64,000 nucleotides of DNA from Trichaptum fuscoviolaceum (taxonomy: Eukaryota; Basidiomycota; Agaricomycetes; Hymenochaetales; Trichaptaceae), in the NCBI GenBank assembly GCA_910574455.1, contig CAJSYZ010000012.1, positions 1 through 64,000 of the forward strand. Reading direction: 5' to 3'. Below, piece after piece: positions 9,739 to 22,033 of the stretch. The notes below the pieces were generated by a model. It saw only the letters and a list, made by a program, of their open reading frames with translations. It was not told the origin of the DNA and did no database searches. Positions within the stretch are counted from its first letter, which is position 1, and each line of letters opens with the position of its first letter. The position numbers were made by a program, and so were the translations under genes.

Positions 9739-12212
9739 TCACAAGCACTGAAGAAATCTTTCCGATGCAACTTCGTTATTTCTCCTCAATTTACTCGTAT
9801 GTTTGTAGAATGATAGGGCGCTTCGCCATTCAGCCCCGCTCCTGATTTTGAATTCTCCGTGACGTATCCCCTTCTTGCGAAGCTGATACCATTTCTCACA
9901 CCCCTTACTCCAGTATCCTACGTCAAGGTTGCTCCCATACCATTGGTGTTCTTGTGGCCACCATGACGAGTCAGAGACGACGGTCCCTTTTTCTAAGTGA
10001 AAGTCAATAAGAATTCCTTTTAAACACAACATGCAGTAAACATACCTGACCAAACCTGATAAAGGCCCACAATAACGCCCAAGGAACGCTGAGTAATCTC
10101 TACTTCATCTAAATCCATTTCCAATAGCTGACGAAAGTCGACAGGTCCACGAACTTCATCTATGGCATCGACGGTAATCCTCCATATGATTCCTCCCCGA
10201 AACAGCGCAGCTCGCGCTACCGCGAGGTCGGATAGCAGCAGATTTCGATGCTTGATATATCCCAGATAATCAAACCGGGTTGGGTGATAATTGTGAGGAC
10301 GTAATCCTAGCCCAGTTCGAGGGTCTAGCGACATAGCAAGTGGCTTATCGTGATTTGGGGGCGGTTCGGAGACTAACTTGAAGCGAGTACCCCGCAAGAG
10401 GAAGCGAATCGCTAAATCAGACGCCGTATAGTTGGGAAGATACAGTCGAAGGGCCTCCACCACGACCGAGGCTGACGGTACGACAATAATCTGTTGGCCT
10501 TGTATTACAATGCCGAAGTCACCATGTGAATATTGGACGAAGGAAATGGAATCATCCTTATTCGACTTTAGATAGTTCGCATTGGCCTCGTGAAGGTCAT
10601 ACAAAGAGGACGGAACGTGGGCAACATCTGACACGAGAGTCGACACAAAGTGTAGAATAGCTGTCTCATCACTCTCACTCCGTAGGTGGAGTTCATCTTC
10701 TGTCAATATCTTCGCAGCGCGAATCGCATGTAGCACAGATGAAGGAGCTGTGTAGCTGGAGCCATCCGGGTGAAATCCGTATTTGTAGTAGAGGACGTCT
10801 TCCAGAGCATCAAATGTTGGTTGATATGTAGAACCGTCGCTGACAACCGCCCCATATGTGTCTTCGAGTTCTGCTCGTACCAGATCAGAAAGATTTTGAG
10901 AAGCAGTAAAGCTGTGAGATGGGTCTGCAAGATTTTCGTCCGAACCGGGAATAACAATGTCGTCGAGAATTGAGACTTCATCACCGTCGTCGGCCTCTGC
11001 ATTCGGGTCAAGAGCACGGCAGAGGTCCCATTCATTAAGAAAACTGTTGTATTGTTTCTGTGTCGTAGCATATTTCTCCCAAACGTCGCGAATTTGCGAG
11101 CGGACGAGGCGAGTGCGTGTCAGACATCCATCGACATCCACCCACTCGAATACAGCCACTCCTTTACCAGGACATATGTAAGCAGATGCGTTTCGTTCTC
11201 GATCTATCCGTTTTATGCGCTCTGTGACACTTTCTTCCATGATGGAACGGGCTCTGGCCTCTTCGTAACGTCGGAAAAATACGTCATATTTTTCGAAGGG
11301 ACGCTGGCGACCTCCTTGACCCATTGATGGCAACGGAGAGACTATATGGGTTGTTTCCGATAGATGATACTTCTCTGCCTGCTTCTTGTCATACTCTGAG
11401 AGAACCAAACGCAATGAGCTCTGCGTCAAGAATGCCTCATTTGGGACGTGATTGAAGCTATGGGGGATTTTGAGCCATACCGGCACTCCAAACTCGATGA
11501 AACAGGATAATAGATTTGTACTCGTGAATGTTTCCAAATCAATGTAGACCCCCGCGCGCGGCACATCGTCACGACAAAGTTCCGACAGGCGAAGCTGGTC
11601 TACCCATTCAGCATCGACAGACTCCCTTTGAATCAGTATCGAGTTCCACAAGCTGACATGACGGGTCCTGTGGTGGCTCACTACAATGGCGTATGTGCAC
11701 AAGGCCATGAGTGGCACAAACGCATTTCTAGAATTTAGAATACGTGCTCGAGCGAGCGCTTCTGACTTGTGGTATCGAGTGTATCCCCAGGTTATTGGAC
11801 TTCTATAAGATTGAATGTCAAGTGGATGCACGTCGGCCGGCGCGATGCTGAACGCAGACTCGTAGACCAACTTTAAAGCCGATTCAAGCCGCTCCCACTT
11901 GAGTTGTATTAGCGGATGTAGGTTCCACCCTTCATGATTTTCTATCACCGGAAATGTATGGCGAGCTCCTGATAGCCTTCGGAAAATGCTCCCTATCCAA
12001 CGCGGGTTGCTCAACGCGAACGCCATGAAAGGGTACCGATCGTCAAACCACCGAGCTCTATCGTAACAACGCTCCGGAATCGAGAAATTTTCGGCCGTTC
12101 GCACAGGAGGGTCTGGCGATTCAAGTGTATTGAATGATATGTAGAAGTCCTCGAGGTAACTATGTACCATACGTGTTTCTGCATTTGCTATTTTCGTCTG
12201 TAATTCACTCAT
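9739..12212 (-). CDS. Large lineage-specific protein of unknown function, copy 1
   Basis: Two exons: 12212-10046 and 9992-9739, joined over a 53-bp intron (9993-10045, donor GTATGT, acceptor TTAG), giving 806 residues. It is a clear paralog of the gene at 39473-41955. Shared blocks include RARWFDDRYPFMAF, HPLDIQSYRSPITWG, LNSRNAFVPLMAL, DAEWVDQL, GVYIDLETFT, RIKRIDRERNAS, YGFHPDGSSY, ALFRGGIIWRLTV-like, and a C-terminal block with SSWWPQ, GYWSKGCEKWY and EWRSAL. No catalytic motif or membrane segment is visible. It resembles large hypothetical proteins I associate with Agaricomycete genomes. It looks intact. Confidence 0.8.
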
Positions 12213-13372
12213 TTATTGCATTACTGATAAGAGGCATCACTGACACGTACCCTTTCTGACATATCGTCTACCCAAAAGGATGCAAGCTGAGTGTCGTATC
12301 TCAGTGTCGTATCTTGGATTCTCAGGACTGGAGGGTGAATGGCGTAGAAGTCCAGGAGTACGATGACGAAGAATTCAATTGAATAAGCCTGCCTTACCAC
12401 AATGGCGGACAGTAACGCGCGAACAGATAACCAGTCGTTTCATAGTCACATCTTATTTCTTAGGTCTTTTGCGACGAATTATATTTTAGATTATTACCAG
12501 TACACCAGGGATACTAGATAAGAAAATATATACCCAAGCCCAAAATCTGTGATGAATGCAAGAGTTTGTTATACAACCGACCGAAAGTTTACGACCTCTT
12601 GCCCTCGCAAACCTATTCGAAAGCACGGCGACCAAAGTGAGTGTAGACAACTGTGTAAGGTTGCAATATGTGAGATGCGAAACCTGAACAATCAACCCAT
12701 CTTTTCCATCTGCTCTCATCAGCGAGTAGAGAGGAACAACGAGAGCAGAACCTTGAGGTAAAAACCCCAAGGAATTGACTGTTGTCCTGTTCGCCGTCAT
12801 ATCGTCCAACGTTCATAATGAAGTGGAACGAAGATGACGAATAAAAGAGGCCACAAGCAGCCACCACCGCCGGTGTGGCACCTTTTAAGTACTCAGGCTG
12901 CTAGCTAGTACTAGTAGCCACCCCAGTCATGTGACTTAGCTCCCTTTCTATAATAGACTCCGAGTCAGATGCACTCGCTCCTTCGTCCTGCGTAGATACG
13001 TTCCTTGGGGTTTTTACCTCAAGGTCCAAGGTCTCATTCGCGTTCCAGTTTCCAAGGGGTTTTACCTCTGGGTCCTGATCGCGTCCACTGGCACCATCAA
13101 ACGTTGGCTTGCGTCGTCCGAGTCCAACGCCATAACACGGCACTATTCATCAGACCCGCGACACAAATCGTAACTTGTAGAAGGAAGGAGGTGCTTAGTG
13201 TGTATGGCGACCGTCAGAGGTTTGAAGGATACGGCTTTTAAGTGCGTGGTGATTCCTTGAGCGGAATGACAATTGATAACCGTCTTTTCTTTTACTACGA
13301 ATTCGTTATCTATGGTTCGAGGCCAGCGGGAATATGAAAGGGATTGCATGATATAGATTCTATATGTACTAT
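12213..13372. other. No supported gene
   Basis: Frames up to 107 codons exist on the minus strand (12486-12809, 12901-13143) but overlap and lack domains. The notable content is the 25-bp inverted pair listed separately. Confidence 0.45.
12750..13025. repeat. Exact 25-bp inverted pair
   Basis: The 25 bp at 12750-12774 (starting ACCTTGAGGTAAAAACC) recur as an exact reverse complement at 13001-13025. A degenerate third copy (GGGGTTTTACCTCTGGG) follows at about 13055-13071. The pair bounds 276 bp, a size compatible with a MITE or foldback insertion. No target duplication was seen. Confidence 0.7.
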
Positions 13373-14653
13373 CTACTCTTTGTCAATTGCAGTTTTGTAG
13401 CAGAATATATGCGACTTTTCATCAGACCTATTCCGTCGCAATGTCAGCCTTGAACATGTTAGGTATGCATTACCGCTTACTCGTCTTGTGGACATTTCCC
13501 AAGTGCGGTCAGGTCCAGTGAGTCGCCACGAGTAAACACGATACTCTACAGGCTGTTTTCGGGTTCCCATGCCTTTGAGCTGGTGTAGAGTGACTTTGCG
13601 GAGGCTGGGATGGTCTGTTACACTCCATTCGTCTAGCAAACAAGACTGACTCGAGAAGAATTTGGACAGGCCGTATGCCTTCGCAGACAAGCTTCGAAGC
13701 TCGTGCAAATTTGCAAGAGACTTGACCCATGTCGTACTCCTATGCCATGGTGCCTCGCTGGTTCGATACCGCCCAGACATCTTAAAACGAAAAAACGAAG
13801 GGGTTAGATTCGTCCGTTGCGAAGCGTGCGCACTCACAGTGACCTGAGCTTCGCAGATGCAAAGGTATCTCAGAGATGGGCAGACTTTGGATATCTTTTC
13901 TAGAAAGTCTACCTCTTTCGTGTCATAGGTCAACGAGAGGTTGGTTATTGCAGTTGTTCCGCTTGCAATAACACACAGTAATTCATCCAACGAATAGTCA
14001 CCTGCTTGGACAGCTCCTCCCGGGAACACCTCGATATGTGATACAGGATTTCCTGGTAGTATGCCATCGAGACAATGAGGATACAGATGTACCCTGGTTA
14101 GCGAGGAGAGTTGGAGAAAGGTCAGGGGGCAATCACTGTCTGTCTGACAGCGACCGAGTTTCAAAGTACGTAGAGACTCCCGGTGACGCATAAGGAAGCC
14201 TCGAAGTGCCTCGTGCGGTATGGTTTCACATTGGAAATGTTCGAGGTGCTGGTAGAAACCGAGGACGAGGATGTTGCAGTCTAAAAAGACATGTTTGCTG
14301 TTGGTGTTGCAGTTGAAAAAGTCCAGTCGTAAACGCGTTAATTTTGGAGCCAGATGGCGCGCGATGGTGTCTAGGTTATGAAGCAGAGTCGTAAAACCCA
14401 CATTACCCTCCTGGAGTTTGTCATCGGCCTTGATCACACATTGTAGTGTGTTGACGTCCATATCGATAATTGGAAGTAGCCCGTTATGAATGGATTGTGT
14501 CACATTTTTTGCGTCCTTTGCTGAAGTGATGATGATTGACGTGCCCTATGCCAATCGATGTACGTCAGGTACGAGCACGGAAGTCACAAGTTGTCTCACT
14601 GATATAGTACTCTGGGCGCCACGCAACCAACTCGGGATAACGGAACGCGGCAT
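13373..14653 (-). CDS. Leucine-rich-repeat protein, F-box/LRR-like without visible F-box
   Basis: The main exon (13373-14503) encodes about 376 residues with spaced leucine-rich strands: LAPKLTRLRLDFF, QHLEHFQCETIP, SLRTLKLGRC, LSSLTRVHLYPH, TAITNLSLTYD, CPSLRYLCICEA, SLRKVTLHQLKGM. This spacing matches the irregular LRRs of fungal F-box-associated proteins, in which the LRR arc binds the substrate of an SCF ubiquitin ligase. A possible short first exon starts at the ATG at 14653 (MPRSVIPSWLRG). No F-box is evident. The C-terminal ~45 residues are basic and repeat-free and may be read through an unspliced intron. Confidence 0.6.
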
Positions 14654-14829
14654 TCTATTCGAGCTTAGACGTTGAGAGGTGGAACACTACGTGGTAGGGA
14701 AATGCGCATCCCGTTCGTCTTTTCTGGAGACGAAAGGCTTTGTTGCCACATCGGGTGTGCACCTTTGTCAATGCATGATGTACGTGCAGGCTCAGTAGCC
14801 TTCGTCTTTGTAACAAAAGACTAAAGAAG

Positions 14830-14852
14830 ATAGACAAAGACCGACAAAGACC
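14830..14852 (+). promoter_or_regulatory. CAAAGAC pair upstream of the SUN gene
   Basis: GACAAAGACCGACAAAGACC lies about 25-45 bp before the ATG at 14877. It matches the clusters before the genes at 2808 and 23544. The role is inferred. Confidence 0.3.
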
Positions 14853-14876
14853 TTATTATTGCAACGATGACCCACA

Positions 14877-15884
14877 ATGTCATTTCTCCCCGTCCTTAAG
14901 CTACTACGCCTCAAGAAACCTTCTTTCACTACATCAACTCGTTTATCAATGATAAGAAAATCATTGGCACCCGGACGATCATTCTACGGGCTTCAAAATT
15001 TTGTCATCGAGGTGAGCAGTAGACAGCAAATTCAGCTACAATTACTCAAAGTAAGCTCGTCTTCTCAGGATGAGAAACCTAAAGTCAAAGAACACAGAAC
15101 TCGATCTTGTTACAACATGCGCAATGGACGATTCCCATTGCTGATATGTGCAATTGCATTCACGTGCGGTTTCGTGGTAGCAGTTTCCACCAGAGTAGTC
15201 AACGCGGGGATAAATACTCTTCAGGGCAACTCCCCCGTCCATCTTAGTCAGCTACCCACTAATCATGCGGGAGACGACTTCGGAGCATTGTTTTGGACGC
15301 GCTCACATCTCCTGGGTTTTCTAGTCGTATCAAATCAAGCTGGACCTGGCCATGGACTTCGACGCCCATGCAGGATGACTATCCTCCACGAGTTGTTTTG
15401 GGGAAAGAAATGGAATCTGGAAAATGTTGGCGATTTCAAGCCCCCACGGGGCACCTCGGCGTTCAGCTCTCCGCATCTATACGGATGACCAATGTGACGA
15501 TTGCTCACCTCCCGAAGGACCTCTCTTTCGACCGAACTATTGCCCCAAAAGACATTATTTTTTGGGGAGTAGCAGACTCTTCTGCGAAAATTTCTAAAGG
15601 TTCTTTTGACGATTTCTGCGTCGCTCATGATACATTGTGCAGCAGCGTACGTTCTGTCCTTCCGCAAGTTCCTTCGATTGAGGGAAGCGCGAAATTGGTT
15701 CGATTAGGAAAGTTTCGGTTCGACGTCACTAACGAGAACGTAACCCAATGGTTTGATCTGGATCCGTTGCCGCATGACGAGATGGGGATTTCAAAGGGTG
15801 ATATTTGATTTCCGAAGCAATTGGAATTCGAAGAAATTTACTTGCATTTATAAAGTGGGGGTTTATGGGCGTATTATGCATTAG
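14877..15884 (+). pseudogene. SUN-domain protein, probably frameshifted twice
   Basis: The N-terminal part (from ATG 14877) has one membrane segment, FPLLICAIAFTCGFVVAV, near residue 90. This fits a nuclear-envelope SUN protein, the family that bridges to KASH partners. The SUN core is in another frame: PRVVLGKEMESGKCWRF, GHLGVQLSASIRMTNVTIAH, APKDIIFWGV. The change falls near 15287-15290, where DDFGA of one frame should continue into IVLDALTSPGFSS of the next. A 50-bp GT-AG intron (15324-15373) would also join frames but deletes the expected LTSP segment. A second break lies at GGG 15796-15798. Past it the missing C-terminal core, FDFRSNWNSKKFTCIYKVGV, continues in the +1 frame to a stop at 15882-15884. 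Two breaks point to a pseudogene, or to indel errors. Confidence 0.75.
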
Positions 15885-16449
15885 AGCTAGTACCCTTGCA
15901 TATTCGATATTTGTAAAATTATCTGCATTCTATTGGACTATAATGACTGCTACGCTGCGCCGATCTGACTCAGATAACCAAAACCTATCCTGGCTTGGTC
16001 ACGGTCCCCGGCCAGAATCTGAAATTTTGTATCCGGATTAGAACAGGTCGTGATCCTTCCAAAACGTTGTATCCGGACGTCGGCCCCAGACCTGAATGAG
16101 CCATATTTTGTCGGCAGAAACCCCGTCGGACTGGAAGTTTTTTTCGCTGCCGGTGGCCAGCCTTCAAGAAATGAAAATGGTCCCAAATATGGGGGTAGTG
16201 TAGCCGGATGAGTGCACAGCAGTCAGATAGCCAGTGTAGTCTCGAATCTGACTGGGCTTATATGGTTGCTCTGCTCTGATTTCCGCAAGCTTAAAGAAGA
16301 GAAGTACCTTGCCCACACGACACACGCCTATCGCTGAGACTTATAACTCGCTCTGAAGATTATATCACAAAAATTAGGTCATATCAACGGATTGACTACA
16401 TTAATTCCGAGCCGATGGCTGAGAGGGTTTCAAACAAGATGCACATTCA
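15885..16449. other. Intergenic between SUN and Tnp2-like genes
   Basis: No gene is seen. A 9-bp inverted pair CAGTCAGAT/ATCTGACTG sits at 16220-16228 and 16246-16254. I looked for CACTA-type termini of the neighbouring transposase gene here and could not establish any. Confidence 0.4.
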
Positions 16450-19400
16450 CTAAGACGAAACTATCAGCTTGAACTCTGCAACAATGTTATCTGCCATCCT
16501 CACCTTGTCTAAGGGTAACGCATGGAAATGCTTTTCTTTGATATAGGACGACACACCTCTTGTCTTCACGAAATGGCATATAAGGCGATCAAGCGATACC
16601 AAATCTCTATCCTTTTCATGTCGATCGTAGAATATCATCCCTCCTACGATAGGATACTTTCTGTAATTGTCGCGAACAGTATCATCAGGAGAAAGCGTGG
16701 CATAGCGTCGAGTAACGAGCAAAATTTGGCTTTCGCGGATCCCCTCCTGCGCTGTATAGGTGAAATTCAAAGCGTGTTGAATGTCAGCAGCGTGCCACTT
16801 CTGTTCTCTAACCTGCTTCCCCCCTATAACGACATGACTATCCTTCTTCTTATGTGTGGATGTGGTGAAAGTGACACCATGAAATTCAAAGGACTTGACC
16901 CATTCTATTGTAGAAGTCGAGTATGTAAACTTTCGCTTTTCGCACCACTTTTTAAGGGCGGCTTTCACATAATCAACTGTCGCGGCTTTGGGTGCTTTAC
17001 TGGGACGGATGATTGTTGGGTGAGGTGTTTCAATCGTATTGTACTGATCCACCATATCGATTTCAAATGTGCCGATGCTATTAGTGGAGCCCGCCTCCCT
17101 TAGCAACGGAATCTTATCCCTCAATAGTTGCCCCTCCTGCCCATCGTTTATAATTGCTTTCAGCTTCTGAGCTTCGCAATATTTCACGAACATCGTAGGT
17201 TCCAATTGGCCTGCGGAAACTAATTCAGTACTCCGCTACTAGATATCTAAGAGAATATTACCAATTTTGCCATTTGTATGTATTCTCTGCAGAAGCAAAT
17301 TCTGCCTTTCGAATACAAAAGCCCGCGAAGCATGTGTTGGACCAAAACGGTTAAGATGATCGCCAAAATGCATAGCGAGATGGTGGTTGGGAGTCAACGA
17401 GTGCGAAGGGTAAAGTCGCAACAAGCCTTTCAAATATTTGGTCATGTTTTCTTTGTATTCCTCGGCAATCTGGGCATTTGTCGTTCTCATGGTTCCTAAT
17501 TTAATGGCCGTAAGGCAGTCCATGAAATTTTGAAGCATATTCTGTAGACGAGATCCCTTCGCTTCGTTACCCCATAACCGAATCAGTGTTACTGTCAAAT
17601 GTACGAAACTAGTCGTGCGCCATTGATCAGCTGTTAACTTTCCTGCTTTTGCTGTCCCAACTTTGTCAGGAACTGATGATAACCAAGACGGACGATCTTG
17701 TTTTGCTGCACTCATATCGTCCCAGACTGCCTCCAACCTCTCGAAGCCGATCACTTTTGTTTTCTTCTTTTTTTTCTTCTGCTTTCCACCGGGTGCATTA
17801 GCGAATAAGGCTTTAGCTTTGTAATCCTATGGCGTTTATCAGTTGCCGAGCTTCGTGCTGCTCAAAGCAAATATACATACCTCAGTTTCCTCCAACGCCT
17901 TGACTAATTCCGCCCTGGTCATCTTTCCGACTCTGGCCGTTGAAGCGCTCGTGCCCCTTGCTTTTATGAGAAACACTGTCGCCAAAACTGCCTTTCTAAA
18001 GGATTTGAGACTTTGACCCTTTTCGTACGCTCTTGTTACCTCCCGAATTTCCTCCTTTGTACACTGTATTGGTACTAAATCCTGTTCTCGTGATGACTAC
18101 AAATCAGAGATTGGCAGGTATAGCAAGAAGACTGACGTACCTGTTTAGATTGTAATTCCTCAAGGAGCACAGTCTTTGTTTTTCGTTTTTCGTTGACTCT
18201 TCGATAACCGTTGTCGACATATTCCGCGTAAATCTTTTCCAAGATGTCTTTCTTGAAGCACGTAAGCGCTTTTCCATGTTGAAATGCATGACGGGCCTCT
18301 TCAACAATAGCACTATCGTCTTGGTCTACATCGGGCGTCGCTATGCGTATGTGGATGCGAGACTTTTTTGGTGTTGACAATGAGCCTGAAAGGACTTCTA
18401 CCCTTGCCTTTAATACCAGAATGAGGTCCTTCTTCGATGTAGGCATCTGTTCAACCGCTGATACATATCTTTCATAGAGTTTCTGCAATATTCTGAAACT
18501 GAAATGCTCAAAATTTTCTCTGTTCTCGAACACTTCACACGCATAATTTAACTAGAATTAAATACTTAGCTCTACGTTACTTCTTCGATTAAGGGTGGAA
18601 CATACCTTCGCTGATTCTAATATCGGAAGTATATCTTTCTTCTGCGCAATAGTCTGTTTATCATTAAGGACCTCTTTGTAGAGCTGTTGTAAAACGTCTA
18701 GGGAGAATCTGCTGAGCGAATTGCCTTTAAGGAAAGCATTACGAGCATCCTTTGATTTCTGCGCGGAAGACGTTGCTGCAAGTGCCTTGCCTCCTGAAAC
18801 TGGATCGTTTCCCGAAGAGGATGATTGGGGAACGCTGCTCGCAGTATTGCCTTCATGGCCATTGAATTCTGTGGGCGGCAATGAAACTGGACAGGTGTTA
18901 TTATACATCTAGGGTCAAAAGAAAGAATCATCAGCAAGTGGTCATTGATAGAAGTAAGAAACACTTACGCATTCTTTCAATGCCTCGATTAATGGCCTCT
19001 TCCTCTTCCAGTCACGCTCAGGTGGTAGACACTGGAGCGATTTGCAAAGGTATCTTAAAACTGAGGTATTCGAATTCTTCAATCGATCATACTCTTTGTC
19101 TTTCAACAAGTTGAAGGCACGTTCGAGCTTATCGCGAGGCGGTATAGGACCCATTTTCACACGTCTTTCTGTCCCGTCCCCGTCTGTATATTCAGCATCG
19201 AAGCCCCATACTCCTCTCACATGTCTCTTCAACAGGCCCAGATAAAACAAATGCATGGAGTCAATCCCCACATATGTGACAGGCTTCCAGTACGGAAGCC
19301 GGTTAAACTCGGTCCAGCGCACACCATATTCCTCGTGCAACTTTTGTCGCTCGTCCTGTGTTTGGGCATCTCTCCATACTTCCCCGTTCTCACGGTGTTC

Positions 19401-20671
19401 TTCGTCTGTCCTTGGTACCCAGTTGGTCCAGTCGAGTTTGTTGATCTGGTCTCTTGACTGCTTACAGAACTGGCATAGGTGTCTCGATGAGTGATGTGAG
19501 GATCCAGCAGCTTGCCGGGTTGCGAGCATGTCGCAAATTGTGAGAGCCAAGGCTACTGACACCGTTCGGCCATAAGGATACTTTGCAGTGCGAGTGTAGC
19601 GAACTCCACGTTCCCAAAACTCGATCAGTTCGTCAACCATCAGGGCTAAATAGTGGTTGATTTGATGCTTAGATGGTTCGTAAGGACCGGGAATTACGCC
19701 GACAAGAAATATATTCTCTTGAAAGTGTCGATCCGGAAGGGGGAGATTCAGACACATCAGATAGAGCGCACATGCAGAGGGCTTTTTTCCGGCCTCCTTT
19801 GAGCCAAGAGGGTTAAAGCCGTCCCAGCAAAAGGCAAACATGTAGTGCCCATCTGTATTAGTTCTTTGGCCAGAAGTGACGAACGTCTTCCCGTCTGGCC
19901 CTAAGAAGTTGCGCAGAACATCGCCGTCCCATACATCCTTCCGGTTTTCGGTCGATCCATCCTCGTATACATCGCGATCCAAGAGTTCTTCCATTCCATG
20001 TCTACACAGCAGTTCCCCCACCCAGTCTTTGAAGCTGTGGTGCAAGTATGTCCTCGTGTATACCGTTTTGCATCCATCTCGCTTAATTGGAATCGTCCCG
20101 AGGGGTCGATCACATGGTAGACTATCGGCAGTTTCTTTGTGTGTGCAGCGTGTAGGGATACTGGTTTTGTCATTAAGGGGATATAAAAAGTTGCATTCTG
20201 GGCAGGGATAATATTTCGTATATGTGGGGGTGAGATGCAAATGTTTGATGAGAGTGGGTATCTGAGGAAGGCTTAGACCATTGATGTACTTCTGGAATTG
20301 CACATCAAGGTCACTACTCCTCTTAGACTGATGGAAGAGAAGGTGCTTGGTCGCTGCCACAACACTAGAGACGAATTTGCCTTCGTCCCAAATTTTAAGG
20401 TAGTGCCGAAAATTCATATCTGTAACGGAGTGGTATAAGGAATTTAGGTCCAAAAACTGTAATGATACGACATACCACTATTGACAATCACTGGGCCTAG
20501 AAGCCCAGATGTTGTTTCGAGTCGTCGCCCCTCCGCAAGAACTTTTGATCGTATTTGACGCAGGTAGGCTTCGATATCGTTTATATATCGCTGCGCTGAT
20601 GATCGCAGATCCGAATGCGCCGAATCGAGCAAATCTTCCAGTACTGGAATCATTCTATTCATGTGTTCCAT
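16450..20671 (-). CDS. Tnp2-like transposase gene (Transposase_21 / CACTA-related)
   Basis: A multi-exon minus-strand gene. A short first exon (20671-20460) precedes the main exon (20453-18942) with a Cys pair followed by a Cys (YYPCPECNFLYP then RCTHKE), then FAFCWDGFNPLG, CLNLPLPDRHFQENIFLVGV, IPGPYEPSKHQINHYLALMV, LCQFCK and GIDSMHLFYLGL. This order is that of Agaricomycete Tnp2-type transposases. Exons at about 17890-18960 carry four helical SAP-like repeats. The exon 17754-17239 returns to the conserved core (GKLTADQWRT, LTPNHHLAMHFGDHLNRFGP), and the last (17205-16450) has the usual C-terminal region with FHGVTFTT. No stop was seen that splicing would not remove, so it may be intact. 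The terminal repeats of the element were not found. Confidence 0.8.
17890..18770 (-). repeat. Four SAP-like helical repeats inside the Tnp2-like protein
   Basis: Each repeat is ~40-50 residues: a helix of the form FSLDVLQQLYKE, FSFRILQKLYERY, FKKDILEKIYAEY or KAVLATVFLI, a variable turn, then KKDILPILES, KKDLILVLKA, KTVLLEELQ or TRAELVKALEE. The helix-turn-helix spacing and Lys-Lys-x-Leu second helix resemble SAP modules, which bind DNA. Each repeat sits on its own exon or part of one, suggesting exon duplication. Confidence 0.55.
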
Positions 20672-21150
20672 ACGCTGGAGGACTGAGTGGTTTTCAGCTG
20701 CCGACTGATCGAGTTCGTATTCTACATTTACTCCGCGCGTCTGCTTACGACAGGTTACTCTTCACGTCAGATGCTGCAATTAGTTGAAAGTTAATACTGG
20801 TATGAAATAGAAGGCTTACATTTTATGTCCCAGGGTATTAAAAGGGACGTTTCGTATTGCATCAATGTCCTTTGACACCTGTACCAAATGTTGTGCTCCT
20901 TGTATGTACGAAGCAGAAGTTGCAAGATGTCTGTATCTGCTGTATTCGCTGTCCATCTTTCGAGTCGCAATCCGGATAGGCATGTTGAAAGGGAAGGGGA
21001 AGAGGTAGAAGCTGAAAGACCAAAATAATCCCAGTCCTTTGTTTCTTTGTGTTATGTAATTAGGGATGAGCCACCACCTCTGAGTGCCGGTATAAATTAG
21101 AAGCAGTGTTTCATCTTTCTTCGTATCACACTCGTATCACAGCCGTCAGT
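20672..21150. other. No supported gene
   Basis: Upstream region of the minus-strand Tnp2-like gene and the plus-strand gene at 21151. A TATAAA-like stretch (GGTATAAATTAG, 21091-21102) lies about 50 bp before ATG 21151. Confidence 0.4.
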
Positions 21151-22033
21151 ATGGATGGTCAATCGGAAGACGAACACTATTATAACCATAAGGCTCGAAA
21201 ATTTTCATCCAAGTTTGATCCATCCGATCTGGAGGATTCTTACGATGGAGTTTTCAAAGCTCCGTGAGTAAACTAAAACTGTGACTGTCAGCTTAATGGC
21301 TTAGTTGATAGCTATAGACAATCTAGAATACCACTCACTACGAGCGATGATGATTCGCCGTTGACCGATCTGTCCGATTCGGACAACGATTCGCCGCTGA
21401 CAGGGATGTCCGATCCGGATAGAGTACCTTGCGACGTTAGTTCGGGCAAACGGAAGTCTGCGGTTACGCGCATTATCGACAAAGGCGGGATGAAGACCCT
21501 TAAGCAAAACGCGAGAAGTAAAAAAGATTTGAGCGGAAACTCGATCAAGCAGGAAAGCCCTGTGCATACCGCTGCCACCTCCAAGGTTCTTCGCGCGCAT
21601 ATCCAGGTACTTTTTCTAATTCTACTTTCAAGGCTGATGGCTTACGATTACCGTTACGTAGCAAAAGTACAAACCAATACTCGTATCTTTGCGCGAAACC
21701 AACTGTCGCATATTTTGGTTCACAACTGCAAGTGACTGTGATGTCACATCCCCCCCTTCTGATGTCACAATTTTATACCCCAGTACTCCAGCGGGCAGTA
21801 TATTCTGCCATATCAACCGTAACAAGGAGAAGCTCAATCCGAATTACAAATGTCAGAGTTGGGTTCTCTACGAGTCTGGGAGTTGGACAAGTATAATGAT
21901 AGGGGAATCTTTCGACGAGTTGAAGGACGAAGGCGGAAAAGAGATTGGGACTCGCTGGCTTAACTTCTATAAGGAATCCGGGCGTCCTATTTGGAGGCGA
22001 AAGTCGACACAAGACACGAAGCCGGTAAAGTGA
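21151..22033 (+). CDS. Ser/Asp-rich N-terminus plus globular C-terminus, unknown function
   Basis: Three exons. Exon 1 is 21151-21263 (MDGQSEDEHYYNHKARKFSS), donor GTGAGT. Exon 2 starts at 21318 by my choice (three in-frame acceptors exist: 21312, 21318 and 21327) and ends at 21606. Exon 3 is 21662-22033 after a 55-bp intron. Exon 2 contains a tandem acidic motif, DDDSPLTDLSD then DNDSPLTGMSD, followed by a Lys-rich stretch. Exon 3 is compact: LRETNCRIFWFTTASDC, WVLYESGSWTSIMIGESFDE, RWLNFYKESGRPIWRRKS. I know no named family. It precedes another two-exon small gene on the same strand. Confidence 0.65.

Noticed and set aside
12486..12867. Overlapping minus-strand frames of 84 and 107 codons
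   Set aside because: Two frames over the same bases, no domain, no consistent splice sites.
15885..21150. CACTA terminal repeats around the Tnp2-like gene
   Set aside because: CACT-containing words occur on both sides but no matching inverted ends or 2-3 bp target duplication could be established by eye.
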